Of a stretch of DNA of 23,113 bases, positions 1 through 7,007 are shown piece after piece (within the stretch, counting starts at the first letter, position 1; the number at the start of each line of letters is the position of its first letter). The notes under the pieces were generated by a model. It was not told where the DNA came from and searched no databases. It saw only the letters and a program-made list of their open reading frames with translations. The stretch is from Actinobacteria bacterium UBA4719 (GTDB taxonomy: Bacteria; Actinomycetota; Actinomycetes; Actinomycetales; Dermatophilaceae). The position numbers and the translations under genes were made by a program. The stretch lies in NCBI GenBank assembly GCA_002404345.1, contig DHJN01000114.1, positions 1,812-24,924 on the forward strand, given 5' to 3'.

Positions 1-10
1 CACCCGCTCC
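1..10. repeat. Candidate left attachment-site remnant (10-bp direct repeat)
   Basis: The first ten bases of the window recur exactly at 22884-22893, close to the right edge and in the same orientation. The integrase gene ends about 100 bp away with its 3' end facing this edge, the usual arrangement at the att site of actinomycete ICEs. The repeat may continue leftward beyond the window. A 10-bp match alone is weak, so att identity is an inference. Confidence 0.35.
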
Positions 11-20
11 ACACACGAAA
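9..20. repeat. 12-bp terminal inverted repeat, left copy
   Basis: The sequence ccacacacgaaa at 9-20 is the exact reverse complement of the last 12 bases of the window (23102-23113). The match stops immediately on the inner side. Its meaning is unclear: it could be chance, a contig-end effect or part of a recombination site. Confidence 0.5.
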
Positions 21-41
21 AGCATTGCAGCACATACAAAT

Positions 42-76
42 CGGGCGCAAATCCAACTCCTTGGAAGTAGCGCCCG
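42..76 (-). terminator. Stem-loop downstream of the integrase gene, possible terminator
   Basis: A 7-bp perfect stem (cgggcgc at 42-48 with gcgcccg at 70-76) encloses a second 5-bp stem (tccaa at 52-56 with ttgga at 61-65). It lies about 40 bp past the integrase stop codon, so it would be transcribed at the end of the long leftward operon. The following T tract is weak, so a role as a terminator, or as structure in the att region, is inferred. Confidence 0.4.
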
Positions 77-94
77 TTCCATGCCTTTTCATCC

Positions 95-116
95 ACTAAC
101 GATGGACTAACGATCG
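95..116. repeat. Tandem 11-bp direct repeat next to the integrase gene
   Basis: Two adjacent 11-bp units (95-105 and 106-116) share ten of eleven bases and begin with ACTAACGAT. They lie between the candidate att edge and the integrase stop codon. Tyrosine integrases and excisionases commonly bind short direct repeats (arm sites) beside att, so this is a candidate arm-type site. That role is inferred. Confidence 0.4.
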
Positions 117-1283
117 TCATGCCGGAACCAGCCCACCGGCGGGCCCCTGATCCGAGTCCTTGTCACGACTTCCGGCCCGCAGCTGGTCGTCCAGAGCGTT
201 GGCGATCGCTCGGTCAGCCTGCCGGGTCGCGTGCTGATAGATGATCGCCGCGTTCATGCTGTCGTGACCCATCCGCGCCATCAGGTCACGCGTACTCGCG
301 CCGGACTGAGCCGCCAGGGTGTTGCCCGTGTGGCGCAGATCGTGGAAGTGCAAGCCCACCTTGCCCATGCTCTCGACGATGTCGGCCCAGCCGACCAGGG
401 GGTTGAAGTTTCCGCGCCGAATCGGACTCCCCTTCGGCCCGGTGAACACAAAAGCGGCAGGGTCAGAGTCGACATACAGGCTCAAATGCCTCTTCAGCTC
501 GTCGACCACACCTCCCGGTAGGGACACCGTCCGCAAACCAGCACGAGACTTGGGTGGGCCGAGTACGAGGCCAGTCCCTCGAACCTCCGTCATACTGCGC
601 CGCACAAATACCGTTCCTGCGTTGAGATCGAGGTCAGCACGCTGCAGTCCGCTTACCTCCCCGTAGCGCAGGGTCCCGAAGGTTGCCACCAGGATCATCG
701 CCCGGAACCTGTCCGGGACTCGTTCAGCCAGGTCCATGACCTCCGCCACCGTGAGGACAGGCCGTTCATCGGGGGTCTCGCTGCCGGCGCCCTGGATCCG
801 GCAGGGGTTGCGACGGATCAGCTCGTCATGATCCACCGCCGTGTTGAGAATCGCCCGAAGCAGGCGGTACGCCTTGGCCACCATCGAGACGGACACGCCC
901 GCCTCGAGCAGGCGGAGGCGCCAGCGACGGACCATCGCCGGGTCTATTTCGGACAGGAACACCCGGCCGAAGGACGGCGCCAGGTGCTTCGCCAGCGTCC
1001 ATCGATACAGGTACACGGTGCGGGGACGCAGTCCCGGTCGCTCAGCGATCCACGTAGCGGCATACGGCCCGAATGGCACTTTGCCTCGGTCGGGATCCGT
1101 CCATTCCCGACGCACGATCAACGACTCCTGGACGGTTAGCCAGTCGACAGCCTCCGGCTTGCTGGAGAACGTGTCCGGCCCGAACCGCCTCCTGTTGTTG
1201 GGGTCGAGGTAGCTCGCCGAGTACCGCCCCGACGGCATCTTGCGGACGTAGCCAAATCTGCGTGGAGCCTTCCTTCTGACCAT
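117..1283 (-). CDS. int: Tyrosine recombinase (ICE integrase)
   Basis: This is a phage-type site-specific recombinase that would integrate and excise the element. With the ATG at 1283 it is 388 residues, normal for the family. The N-terminal third carries an AP2-like arm-binding region (around SGRYSASYLDP) and a SAM-like core-binding domain. The catalytic domain shows the first Arg in GTLRYGEVSG (about 206), HDLRHT (His 314, Arg 317), MGHDS (His 340) and nucleophile Tyr 349 in AIIYQHAT. The start at 1283 overlaps the excisionase stop as TGATG, the coupling style used throughout this operon; an in-frame ATG at 1295 is the alternative. Its 3' end faces the left edge of the window, as expected when att lies just beyond. 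Confidence 0.95.
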   Translation of the reverse strand: MVRRKAPRRFGYVRKMPSGRYSASYLDPNNRRRFGPDTFSSKPEAVDWLTVQESLIVRREWTDPDRGKVPFGPYAATWIAERPGLRPRTVYLYRWTLAKHLAPSFGRVFLSEIDPAMVRRWRLRLLEAGVSVSMVAKAYRLLRAILNTAVDHDELIRRNPCRIQGAGSETPDERPVLTVAEVMDLAERVPDRFRAMILVATFGTLRYGEVSGLQRADLDLNAGTVFVRRSMTEVRGTGLVLGPPKSRAGLRTVSLPGGVVDELKRHLSLYVDSDPAAFVFTGPKGSPIRRGNFNPLVGWADIVESMGKVGLHFHDLRHTGNTLAAQSGASTRDLMARMGHDSMNAAIIYQHATRQADRAIANALDDQLRAGSRDKDSDQGPAGGLVPA

Positions 1284-1486
1284 CAGGCGGCCCATCCGGC
1301 GCGACGAGGCGCTAACGGCGGAACTGTCCGAGCCTCGATGTACTCGGTGATCGCAGACTCCGGGATGCGCACGTGACGCCCGACGCGGACAAACCGGATG
1401 CGCCGCTCGGCGATGAGGCGGCGAGGAAACCGCGCGCTGGTGCCGAGTATCTCCGCCGCAGCATCGACGCTGATCAGTCGTTCCAT
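1283..1486 (-). CDS. xis: Excisionase, MerR-like helix-turn-helix DNA-binding protein
   Basis: This 67-residue protein is a winged-helix excisionase of the type encoded just before int in actinomycete ICEs. It would bend att DNA and steer the integrase toward excision. The sequence ISVDAAAEILGTS followed by RFVRVGRHVRIPESAI matches the helix-turn-helix plus wing pattern of the family. The ATG at 1486 is chosen because GGAGG sits nine bases upstream. A second ATG at 1507 overlaps the rep stop codon as ATGA and could also be used, adding seven residues. It is cotranscribed with int and overlaps it by one base. Confidence 0.88.
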   Translation of the reverse strand: MERLISVDAAAEILGTSARFPRRLIAERRIRFVRVGRHVRIPESAITEYIEARTVPPLAPRRAGWAA

Positions 1487-1503
1487 GCTCACTTGCCTCC
1501 GTG

Positions 1504-3018
1504 TCATGCCGCTGTGGCGGGCGCTGTTGAGGTTCCGGAAGCTGTGCGCCATCGATCGGATGGCCTCGCGTTGGCGTATTCGCGTGCTCTGGCGGAGGCG
1601 CCGGCAGCGAGCACGGCGTCGCCTTCGGTGATCCAGCCGGTGCCTATGAACCGCCAGTCGCCAATGACGAGGGTGGTCTCGTCGGCAGCGGCGTCCTGTT
1701 CAAGTGCCGCCATATCCACGATTCCGTGAGGGCTTAACGCCTTGACGCGTTCGAAGCGTCTTCGGGCGGAGCGGAGCCGGCCGAGAGTGGTGGAGTATCG
1801 CCGGGACTTGGATGCGAAATGCCCTCGGAAGGCGAGCATGTGTGCCCACTTGCCCAGGAGCCGGTAGGGATTGGGCGGTTGCGGAAGTCCGGGTGGATAC
1901 GTGTCGTAGGCGAGGTCGGCCAGCTGCAGGACGGTCGACCGGACGCGGGCGAGGTGCTGGTTTGCCCGGCTGGCTCCGGGATCGAGGTCCGTCGCTGACT
2001 TGGTGGAGTACTTCGCGATATACGCAGCCACGGTCTCGGGGTGGATCGCGCCGGAGAGGTCCTCCCGTCCCGCCCGGTGATGAACGGGACGGGCGTCGAC
2101 CTGCGCTCCAAACCGCAGTAGACGTCCAGGGGAGGCTGAGCTCACCGGTTGCGCTTGGTACTCGACAGAGGCAACGGCCTGTCTCACGAGGTCGGCAAGC
2201 CACTCAGAGTCGACGTCCGCCAGCGGGGCGGGGTAGTTGTCGTCGTCGGTTGGCGCACCGTCAAGGCGGATGATGGCGTGGAAATGGATGACGCCGCGGG
2301 CCTGGTACTCCCCGACCTTGGCGAAGGACAGACGGACGAGACTGCGGGCCTGCTTCTGGGTGACACAGAGGCATTTCGCCATCAGCCGCGGAAGCGCGAT
2401 CGTGAACCTGCGCCACAGTTCGGGCGCCCACCACTGCCAGATCACGTGAGCGTCGTAGTTGTAGCAGTCGGCACAGAACGGCTGCCCTGCCAGCAGGTCG
2501 TGCTCGGCATGGATGTCCATGCAAGACAGCGACGTCCCGTGCCGACAGAGCTCCCCGCGTGAGCGAGGGCGGCACCGCTGGGTTCTCGAACCTGGCTTCT
2601 TGGAGGAATGGACAGGGCCGAACGAGGGCGCTGTGAGGGTGGCGAAGACCATCGGATGTGTGGAGACGGACGCCGGGACGCCTTTGTCACCACCTGCCGC
2701 TCCTGCCTTGAGCAGGTGCCACATGTCCGCTTGGTAGGTGCGCGAGCATGATGGACACCAGGTCGCGCGCCGGTTGTTGCACCGGACGTACAGCACCTCA
2801 TCTGGCAAGGATGAGGAAGCAAACGTAGACAGCACCGACCCGGTTGCCTTGTCGAGGGTGTGAGACTGTCCTGTCAGGCGAATGGGATGGGCGCAGTGCC
2901 CAACCCGGGCGGCCTGTTCGGCCCACTGGTCGAAATCGTCGCGCAGAAGCCGGCTCAGGATCTGCCGCTCCTGGACCGCAGTGATGCCCGACAGGTCCAG
3001 CTCCCCCGATTCGCTCAT
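1504..3018 (-). CDS. RepSA-like replication initiator (HUH rolling-circle type)
   Basis: This 504-residue protein resembles the RepSA replication initiators of pSAM2-type elements, which nick the element's origin and start rolling-circle replication. An N-terminal zinc-binding-like region contains Cys 80, Cys 88 and Cys 91 (pattern WCPSC), and another CADC lies near 182-185. The metal-binding HUH motif is HFH at 245-247 within GVIHFHAII. The nicking tyrosines are probably Tyr 333 and Tyr 337 in AAYIAKYSTKS. Its start overlaps the WhiB stop as TGATG, and its end is next to xis, giving the classic rep-xis-int order. Because the window shows no other relaxase, it might also process DNA for transfer; that is inference. 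Confidence 0.9.
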   Translation of the reverse strand: MSESGELDLSGITAVQERQILSRLLRDDFDQWAEQAARVGHCAHPIRLTGQSHTLDKATGSVLSTFASSSLPDEVLYVRCNNRRATWCPSCSRTYQADMWHLLKAGAAGGDKGVPASVSTHPMVFATLTAPSFGPVHSSKKPGSRTQRCRPRSRGELCRHGTSLSCMDIHAEHDLLAGQPFCADCYNYDAHVIWQWWAPELWRRFTIALPRLMAKCLCVTQKQARSLVRLSFAKVGEYQARGVIHFHAIIRLDGAPTDDDNYPAPLADVDSEWLADLVRQAVASVEYQAQPVSSASPGRLLRFGAQVDARPVHHRAGREDLSGAIHPETVAAYIAKYSTKSATDLDPGASRANQHLARVRSTVLQLADLAYDTYPPGLPQPPNPYRLLGKWAHMLAFRGHFASKSRRYSTTLGRLRSARRRFERVKALSPHGIVDMAALEQDAAADETTLVIGDWRFIGTGWITEGDAVLAAGASARAREYANARPSDRWRTASGTSTAPATAA

Positions 3019-3362
3019 CAGGCGGCGTCCGAGCCCCTATGTAAGCCAGTCCCCGGTACGCCAGGATCTAGAACACTGCTCAGAGGCTCCCCCGCATCCA
3101 GCCGTCGTCTGAGTGGCCGCAGTTCGCTCACCGTGAGCCCGCCCCAAGCCCCGAACTCTTCGTTGTTGACCAGCGCGTAGGCCAGGCAGAGACGAGTCAT
3201 GGGACAGCTGGCGCAGACTTGTTCGACATGCTGGCGAATCTGCTTCGGGGGCTTGGCATGGAACCAGCGTTCGGTATCCACTCCCCTGCAGGACGCTTTC
3301 TCCATCCACGCCCGATCGGCAATCTCGCGGAGTGTCGGGGCGCTCTTCATCTCGAGGGTCAT
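3018..3362 (-). CDS. WhiB-family iron-sulfur transcription factor
   Basis: This 114-residue protein has the four-cysteine pattern of the WhiB (Wbl) family: one Cys in KASCRG, then VCASCPMTRLC giving C-x2-C-x5-C. The family glycine turn follows as GAWGGLT. Wbl proteins bind a 4Fe-4S cluster and act with the sigma factor; they are restricted to actinobacteria and their phages or plasmids. The C-terminal tail is short and not strongly basic. The ATG at 3362 overlaps the translocase stop as TGATG; a TTG at 3365 is the alternative start. Its place between the DNA translocase and rep suggests control of element genes, though its target cannot be read from the sequence. Confidence 0.9.
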   Translation of the reverse strand: MTLEMKSAPTLREIADRAWMEKASCRGVDTERWFHAKPPKQIRQHVEQVCASCPMTRLCLAYALVNNEEFGAWGGLTVSELRPLRRRLDAGEPLSSVLDPGVPGTGLHRGSDAA

Positions 3363-4795
3363 CAAGCCACGTCCTTTTCCGCAGTTGGCGTTTCGATTGG
3401 TTCGTGAGCCGGCGGCCTACATGTCTCGGCCAGGCTCACGATGGCTTCGTCATCCAGATAGGCGGCCCGGACGCGGCGCAGCTCTCGGCTACCTTCCACC
3501 CGGACGTACGCCACCCCCGGCGTCAGCTCACTGATGTGGTCGGCGCGAGCACCCCGGTCCCGGGCACCGTCTCCGAGCACCATGTCGACCTGGATCGGGT
3601 TGTCCAACCGCATCGCGACTCGGGTCGGAAACAGGTCACGCCAGCCGACGACGTCTTTCCCCGGATCCTGAACCGCGGCGACGACCGAGATACCGCAGGC
3701 CCGGCCTTGCGTGAGCAGGAGTCCGAGAGCTTTCTCGAATCGGTTGGTGATCCCTCTGTCCGCCAGAGCGGTCAGCGTGGCGAGCTCGTCAATGATCAGC
3801 ACGATGTGAGGCTCGCCCACACTGGCCGTATGGCTGCGCACACTACGTGCGGCCAAAGCTTTGGCTCGTTGATCCTTCATCGTCACAAGGTCCTCGACCG
3901 CCATACACATGGCTTCTGCGCTCGAGTCCTCGAAGCGGCAGAAAAGCGCTTGCCCAGGGCGAAGTTCCATTCCTCCCTTGGGATCCATGGCCCACACCTG
4001 GACCCGACCCTCGCTGATATCGGCACCAAGCCCGTGAAGCAGTGACCAGAGCACAGACCCCTTTCCAGAGCCTGTGGCCCCGGCGATGAGCACATGTGTG
4101 CCCGAGAGGCGTAGGCGCCAGGCGTCACCGTCCTCGCACGTACCGATGGGGATGCCGCTCAAGTCGACCGGTCCTTGGTGCTCGACGGGCTGGACGACGA
4201 ACCGGAGACCGTCGCGACGGTGCACCTCCAACCAGACCCTTCCAGGCCTTGCCGATGTAACGCGGCACTCCCTGGCGCGGAAAGCGTGGGCCAATGCATC
4301 GCAGACCTTTTCGACGTCAACGGGGGCCATACCCACCGGCAGCTTGATCAGGAGTCGATCAACATCGGTCGAACTGATAACGCGCAGGAGGCTCGGGACC
4401 TCGGCATCCGCCCTTCGTTGGCACCCATGCATGGCTGGCCTGGTGACGAGGCCATGTCGCAATGCGACAGAACGCCACCTCCATCGATACACGAACGTTC
4501 CTCGAACCCACGACACCCACGGCCGGGTGACGAACCTTCGGAACTGGGCTGGCGCGACTCGGCTCAGGACGAAGAGCGCCACCACCGCAAGCACCACAAC
4601 CACGATGACGGCCCCCCTCCCCTGAACCCACCAGAGCCAGCCCACGCAGCCGATCAGGGCGAAGAGAACTGGATGCCCGATCACTTGCTTTAATGCCACC
4701 CAAACCGCCTTGCGGACCGCTGAGACCAGGTCCATGACGGTCTGCATGACGGACAGAATGAACTCATCCGCAATGTCCTCGTATCGGTCAGCCAT
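3362..4795 (-). CDS. FtsK/SpoIIIE-type DNA translocase (TraB/TcpA-like coupling protein)
   Basis: This is a membrane-anchored P-loop ATPase that would pump element DNA toward or across the membrane during conjugation. With the ATG at 4795 it is 477 residues. Two hydrophobic segments lie at about 41-78. The Walker A motif is GATGSGKGS (about 239-247), preceded by the FtsK-typical HVLIAGATGSGK context, and VWAMDPKGG follows. Walker B is VLIIDELATL (about 332-341). QDPGKDVVGWRDLFPTR also matches the family. The start is one base after the upstream stop, with a GAGAGG-like ribosome site. TraB proteins of AICEs and TcpA coupling proteins of Gram-positive T4SS are both FtsK-like; because a T4SS operon is present, the coupling role is likely but not proven. 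Confidence 0.9.
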   Translation of the reverse strand: MADRYEDIADEFILSVMQTVMDLVSAVRKAVWVALKQVIGHPVLFALIGCVGWLWWVQGRGAVIVVVVLAVVALFVLSRVAPAQFRRFVTRPWVSWVRGTFVYRWRWRSVALRHGLVTRPAMHGCQRRADAEVPSLLRVISSTDVDRLLIKLPVGMAPVDVEKVCDALAHAFRARECRVTSARPGRVWLEVHRRDGLRFVVQPVEHQGPVDLSGIPIGTCEDGDAWRLRLSGTHVLIAGATGSGKGSVLWSLLHGLGADISEGRVQVWAMDPKGGMELRPGQALFCRFEDSSAEAMCMAVEDLVTMKDQRAKALAARSVRSHTASVGEPHIVLIIDELATLTALADRGITNRFEKALGLLLTQGRACGISVVAAVQDPGKDVVGWRDLFPTRVAMRLDNPIQVDMVLGDGARDRGARADHISELTPGVAYVRVEGSRELRRVRAAYLDDEAIVSLAETCRPPAHEPIETPTAEKDVA

Positions 4796-4796
4796 G

Positions 4797-5048
4797 TCAG
4801 CGGACCTCTCGCCGTGCCGCGAGCCATACGTCTTCCAGGCGTTGCGCCACAAAGTCCAAAGCTGTTTCGGCGGAGCGAAAAGCAGCTCGGACTTCCGGAT
4901 CTGGGTTACGCCTCAGAGACTCCGCGAGATCGACAACGCCCCAATGCAACTCCCCGGCCCGCCGCGCGGAGCCGTTGAGAACGTCGACCGCCTCGGTCAC
5001 TCCAATGTCCAGTCGTTGCGCCCATGCTGCCAAGCCGATCTCAGTCAT
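4797..5048 (-). CDS. Small conserved ICE protein, third of three tandem paralogues
   Basis: I do not recognise a named family. The 83-residue protein aligns end to end without large gaps with the two genes upstream. Shared features are L-x-x-W-[AG]-x-x-L-x-[VI] at residues 6-15, a Pro-Asp pair near residue 49-50, and an RREV-type C-terminus. No signal peptide or membrane segment is visible; it looks helical and soluble. Its ATG overlaps the stop of the preceding paralogue as ATGA, and it ends one base before the translocase gene, so it is translationally coupled to DNA transfer genes. A helper role for the translocase or for Pra is possible but unproven. Confidence 0.75.
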   Translation of the reverse strand: MTEIGLAAWAQRLDIGVTEAVDVLNGSARRAGELHWGVVDLAESLRRNPDPEVRAAFRSAETALDFVAQRLEDVWLAARREVR

Positions 5049-5299
5049 GAGCCGACCTCGCGACCGGCGTCGACGAGCGCGTTACCCAAGGCCTGGTTGA
5101 CGAAAGTGAGGTTGCGCTCCATGGCCATGAAGGCCAAGTCGACGTCACGGTCCGGCACGCGGTGAATACGGCCGCGCAGCCTTGCAGTGTCGTCCAACAG
5201 CTCTCTGCACTGTCGCACCAACGGACGGAGCGTCCGGGGCACCTCGTCGGGAGTCACACCGAGCGCGTCTGCCCACTCAAGCAAGTCACCCTTGCGCAT
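5045..5299 (-). CDS. Small conserved ICE protein, second of three tandem paralogues
   Basis: This 84-residue protein is the middle member of the tandem set. It keeps LLEWADALGVT near the N-terminus, VPD near the middle and AGREVGS at the C-terminus, matching both neighbours in position. The ATG at 5299 is chosen because the first residues then line up with the paralogues and because a GAGGTGGG ribosome site lies upstream; a longer reading to 5461 adds a serine-rich stretch that is the shadow of the neighbouring gene. It starts one base after the previous stop and overlaps the next gene as ATGA. The function is unknown. Confidence 0.75.
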   Translation of the reverse strand: MRKGDLLEWADALGVTPDEVPRTLRPLVRQCRELLDDTARLRGRIHRVPDRDVDLAFMAMERNLTFVNQALGNALVDAGREVGS

Positions 5300-5300
5300 C

Positions 5301-5552
5301 TCAACCCACCTCACGGCGAGCATCGGAGACTGCATCCTCGAGATGGCAAGCCGCTGCCGCAATGACCCGAGCAGCCGCCGTGAGCTGGACGACGAGTTCC
5401 TCGTCAGGAGCGTTGCTGAGAAGGGCCCGCTCCCGAACCAACTCGTTGTGAATGTCCTCAAGCCGACGAGCCCGAGCCCGCAAAGCCCACGGAACCTCCA
5501 ACGAGGTCACTCCGAGTGCCTCACCCCACGCGACAAGCTCGACAGCCTTCAC
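5301..5552 (-). CDS. Small conserved ICE protein, first of three tandem paralogues
   Basis: This 83-residue protein has a GTG start one base after the pra stop codon. It carries LVAWGEALGVT near the N-terminus, APDEE in the middle and DARREVG at the end, the same landmarks as the two following genes. It is rich in Ala, Leu, Glu and Arg and probably all-helical. No catalytic motif is seen. Its position directly after pra and before the DNA translocase makes it part of the replication and transfer operon. I cannot assign a function. Confidence 0.75.
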   Translation of the reverse strand: MKAVELVAWGEALGVTSLEVPWALRARARRLEDIHNELVRERALLSNAPDEELVVQLTAAARVIAAAACHLEDAVSDARREVG

Positions 5553-5553
5553 G

Positions 5554-5991
5554 TCAGGCCGCCGACTTCGGTGCGATCGCGGCTGTCTTGGCCGGCGCCT
5601 TGATGCCCAATGCTCTGAATGAGAACGCCTGGCGGGGCCGGCTGCCGTTGTCGTCGACGTATGGCGTAACCGTCAGTTCATCGAACTCGATCGGCTGAAA
5701 CGGCATGCCCGGAATGGCCGCGGGCGGCACTGGCTGTTGGTCGGCCGAGATCTTGACGACAACCTCGGACTTGCCCCTTCTTGCCAGGGGGTCAGCGTCG
5801 ATGACGCGAACAGACCAAACCCGCTTCTCGGTGACCTTGTCTCGTAGCTGAACATCGCCGGGGTCACGCCCGGCTGCCTTGGCTGCCTTGATGAGCTCGT
5901 AGTCCTCAACTGGCTCAACCTCTCCGACCATGTACGCACCCGCTGGGAACACATCCCCGAAGGGCACCCGCATCCGTTGACTGACGCTCAT
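5554..5991 (-). CDS. pra: Pra-like activator of replication, integration and excision
   Basis: This 145-residue protein resembles the Pra family of actinomycete ICEs, which in pSAM2 switches on the rep-xis-int genes. Recognisable blocks are VFPAGAYMVGEVEPV near residues 14-28, VWSVRVIDADP in the middle, QPVPPAAIPGMPFQPIEF and LTVTPYVDDNG followed by RPRQAFSFRA. No DNA-binding motif is obvious, as in the family generally. It is the first gene of the long leftward operon, with a GGAGGAG ribosome site before the ATG. The ribosome site and start codon lie inside the left arm of a 12-bp inverted repeat, so expression may be controlled by structure or a bound repressor. The assignment rests on recalled family patterns. 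Confidence 0.8.
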   Translation of the reverse strand: MSVSQRMRVPFGDVFPAGAYMVGEVEPVEDYELIKAAKAAGRDPGDVQLRDKVTEKRVWSVRVIDADPLARRGKSEVVVKISADQQPVPPAAIPGMPFQPIEFDELTVTPYVDDNGSRPRQAFSFRALGIKAPAKTAAIAPKSAA

Positions 5992-6058
5992 GACAACTCC
6001 TCCACTCGTCTAGGTAACTAACAGGATCTAGAATTCACTTACCTAGAGGAGTTGTCAA
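5991..6058 (-). promoter_or_regulatory. pra operon promoter with nested inverted repeats
   Basis: On the minus strand TTGACA at 6058-6053 makes a perfect -35 box; AATTCT at 6035-6030, 17 bases away, is a weaker -10. Two nested perfect inverted repeats frame it: tgacaactcctc (5991-6002) with gaggagttgtca (6046-6057), and tctaggtaa (6009-6017) with ttacctaga (6039-6047). CTAG occurs three times (6010, 6028, 6043). The outer arms include the -35 box at one end and the pra ribosome site and start at the other. In pSAM2 the GntR repressor KorSA acts on the pra promoter, so this is the likely operator for the GntR protein nearby. Confidence 0.7.
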
Positions 6059-6060
6059 GC

Positions 6061-6223
6061 CCAAATGAGACGAGGACTCAAGAAGGTCCTCGGCTTTGAG
6101 TCGCTGCCGACGCAGCACACCGTCCAAGGGGCGACCACGGAGGTCCCGAATCCCTGCCCGAAATTTTGGGACTCGCCACCTGAGTGCGGTGAGCTGTCAG
6201 ATGTGCCCGCCATGCTGGAAGCC
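6061..6223 (+). other. Leader-like stretch before the membrane protein gene, with inverted repeats
   Basis: No convincing coding potential is seen here, although the frame of the next gene stays open back to 6065. A 7-bp stem (6071-6077 with 6086-6092, 8-base loop) and a near-palindrome cccgaaattttggg (6157-6170) are visible. They could belong to a promoter or leader for the rightward gene. No clear -35/-10 pair was found. Confidence 0.3.
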
Positions 6224-6892
6224 ATGACAATCCTCGGACTCGCTTCCGCAGGCAATGTGACGCCGGCGGTCCTCTGGGACGGCTTTCTGGGTGCCTTGGC
6301 CGGGGCTCTGGTTGGTGGACTCGTGTCGGCGTATGTGGCCTGGCGTGTTGTTGTGGCCACTCAGAGAGGAGCCGAGCGCAGCGAGCTTCGCAAGGCGTCC
6401 CGGGACGCCGCTGCACAACTGACGTTGGGCTTTAACGAGGTGCGCCAAAATCTGAATGCCAGCGTAGGTTCGAACTTTGCTAACCGCGCGGAGGTACGCC
6501 GGTCAGTGGCATTTGAACTTGCTCAACTCGTACACCTACACCGCCCGATCCTCTTGGATTCGAACCTGCAAGCCACCATCAGCGATGCTCAACGAGTGAT
6601 CTTGGATTTTCTGGGTCGGGCTCGTGACCGAGACAACGCAATAGCCCGGCCACCGGAGCGGCCATCATTCCCGGCATTCGAGAACCCTGATCCCTGGTTG
6701 CGGCCTGCGCTCGATCCGCTTTCCGAATATATCTCGGAGGTGGTGGCACGCCTCGAATTGCATAGACGAGGTCACGAGACTCCGAAAGACGCGCCACCCG
6801 TGCCGGTGTACCCGACACTGACGGAGATTCTTGACGCGGATAGCCACTCTTCGCTACCCCTGCCGGGTACCACCCCTCCGGAGCCCAACTAG
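6224..6892 (+). CDS. Predicted single-pass membrane protein of unknown function
   Basis: I do not recognise this protein. From the ATG at 6224 (GGAAG five to nine bases upstream) it has 222 residues. A hydrophobic glycine/alanine-rich segment near residues 12-38 (AVLWDGFLGALAGALVGG, then LVSAYVAWRVVVA) looks like a membrane anchor. A basic, probably helical cytoplasmic part follows (TQRGAERSELRKASRDA) with an acidic proline-rich tail. Starts at 6212 or 6065 are possible, but the extra N-terminal residues look non-coding. It is divergent from pra, beside the regulators, and convergent with the GntR gene. An immunity or surface-exclusion role would fit the position but has no direct support. 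Confidence 0.6.
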   Translation: MTILGLASAGNVTPAVLWDGFLGALAGALVGGLVSAYVAWRVVVATQRGAERSELRKASRDAAAQLTLGFNEVRQNLNASVGSNFANRAEVRRSVAFELAQLVHLHRPILLDSNLQATISDAQRVILDFLGRARDRDNAIARPPERPSFPAFENPDPWLRPALDPLSEYISEVVARLELHRRGHETPKDAPPVPVYPTLTEILDADSHSSLPLPGTTPPEPN

Positions 6893-6939
6893 CTAGCTGA
6901 AGTCGCGGCGAGGGGCCAGGACCCACATCGCGATCCGGT

Positions 6940-6951
6940 GGCTTGCAAGCC
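6940..6951. repeat. 12-bp perfect palindrome between convergent genes
   Basis: The sequence ggcttgcaagcc is self-complementary and lies between the convergent membrane protein and GntR genes. It has no loop and no T tract, so it is more likely a protein-binding site than an intrinsic terminator. Nothing else is evident in the 115-bp gap. Confidence 0.3.
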
Positions 6952-7007
6952 GGTGGTTCGCTATCGGACACACCCGACAACCCCACAAACCCGGATCAGT
7001 CACGCGG

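Noticed and set aside
3332..4045. Plus-strand frame of 237 codons opposite the DNA translocase
   Set aside because: Antisense to a gene with intact Walker motifs; no motif or ribosome site of its own.
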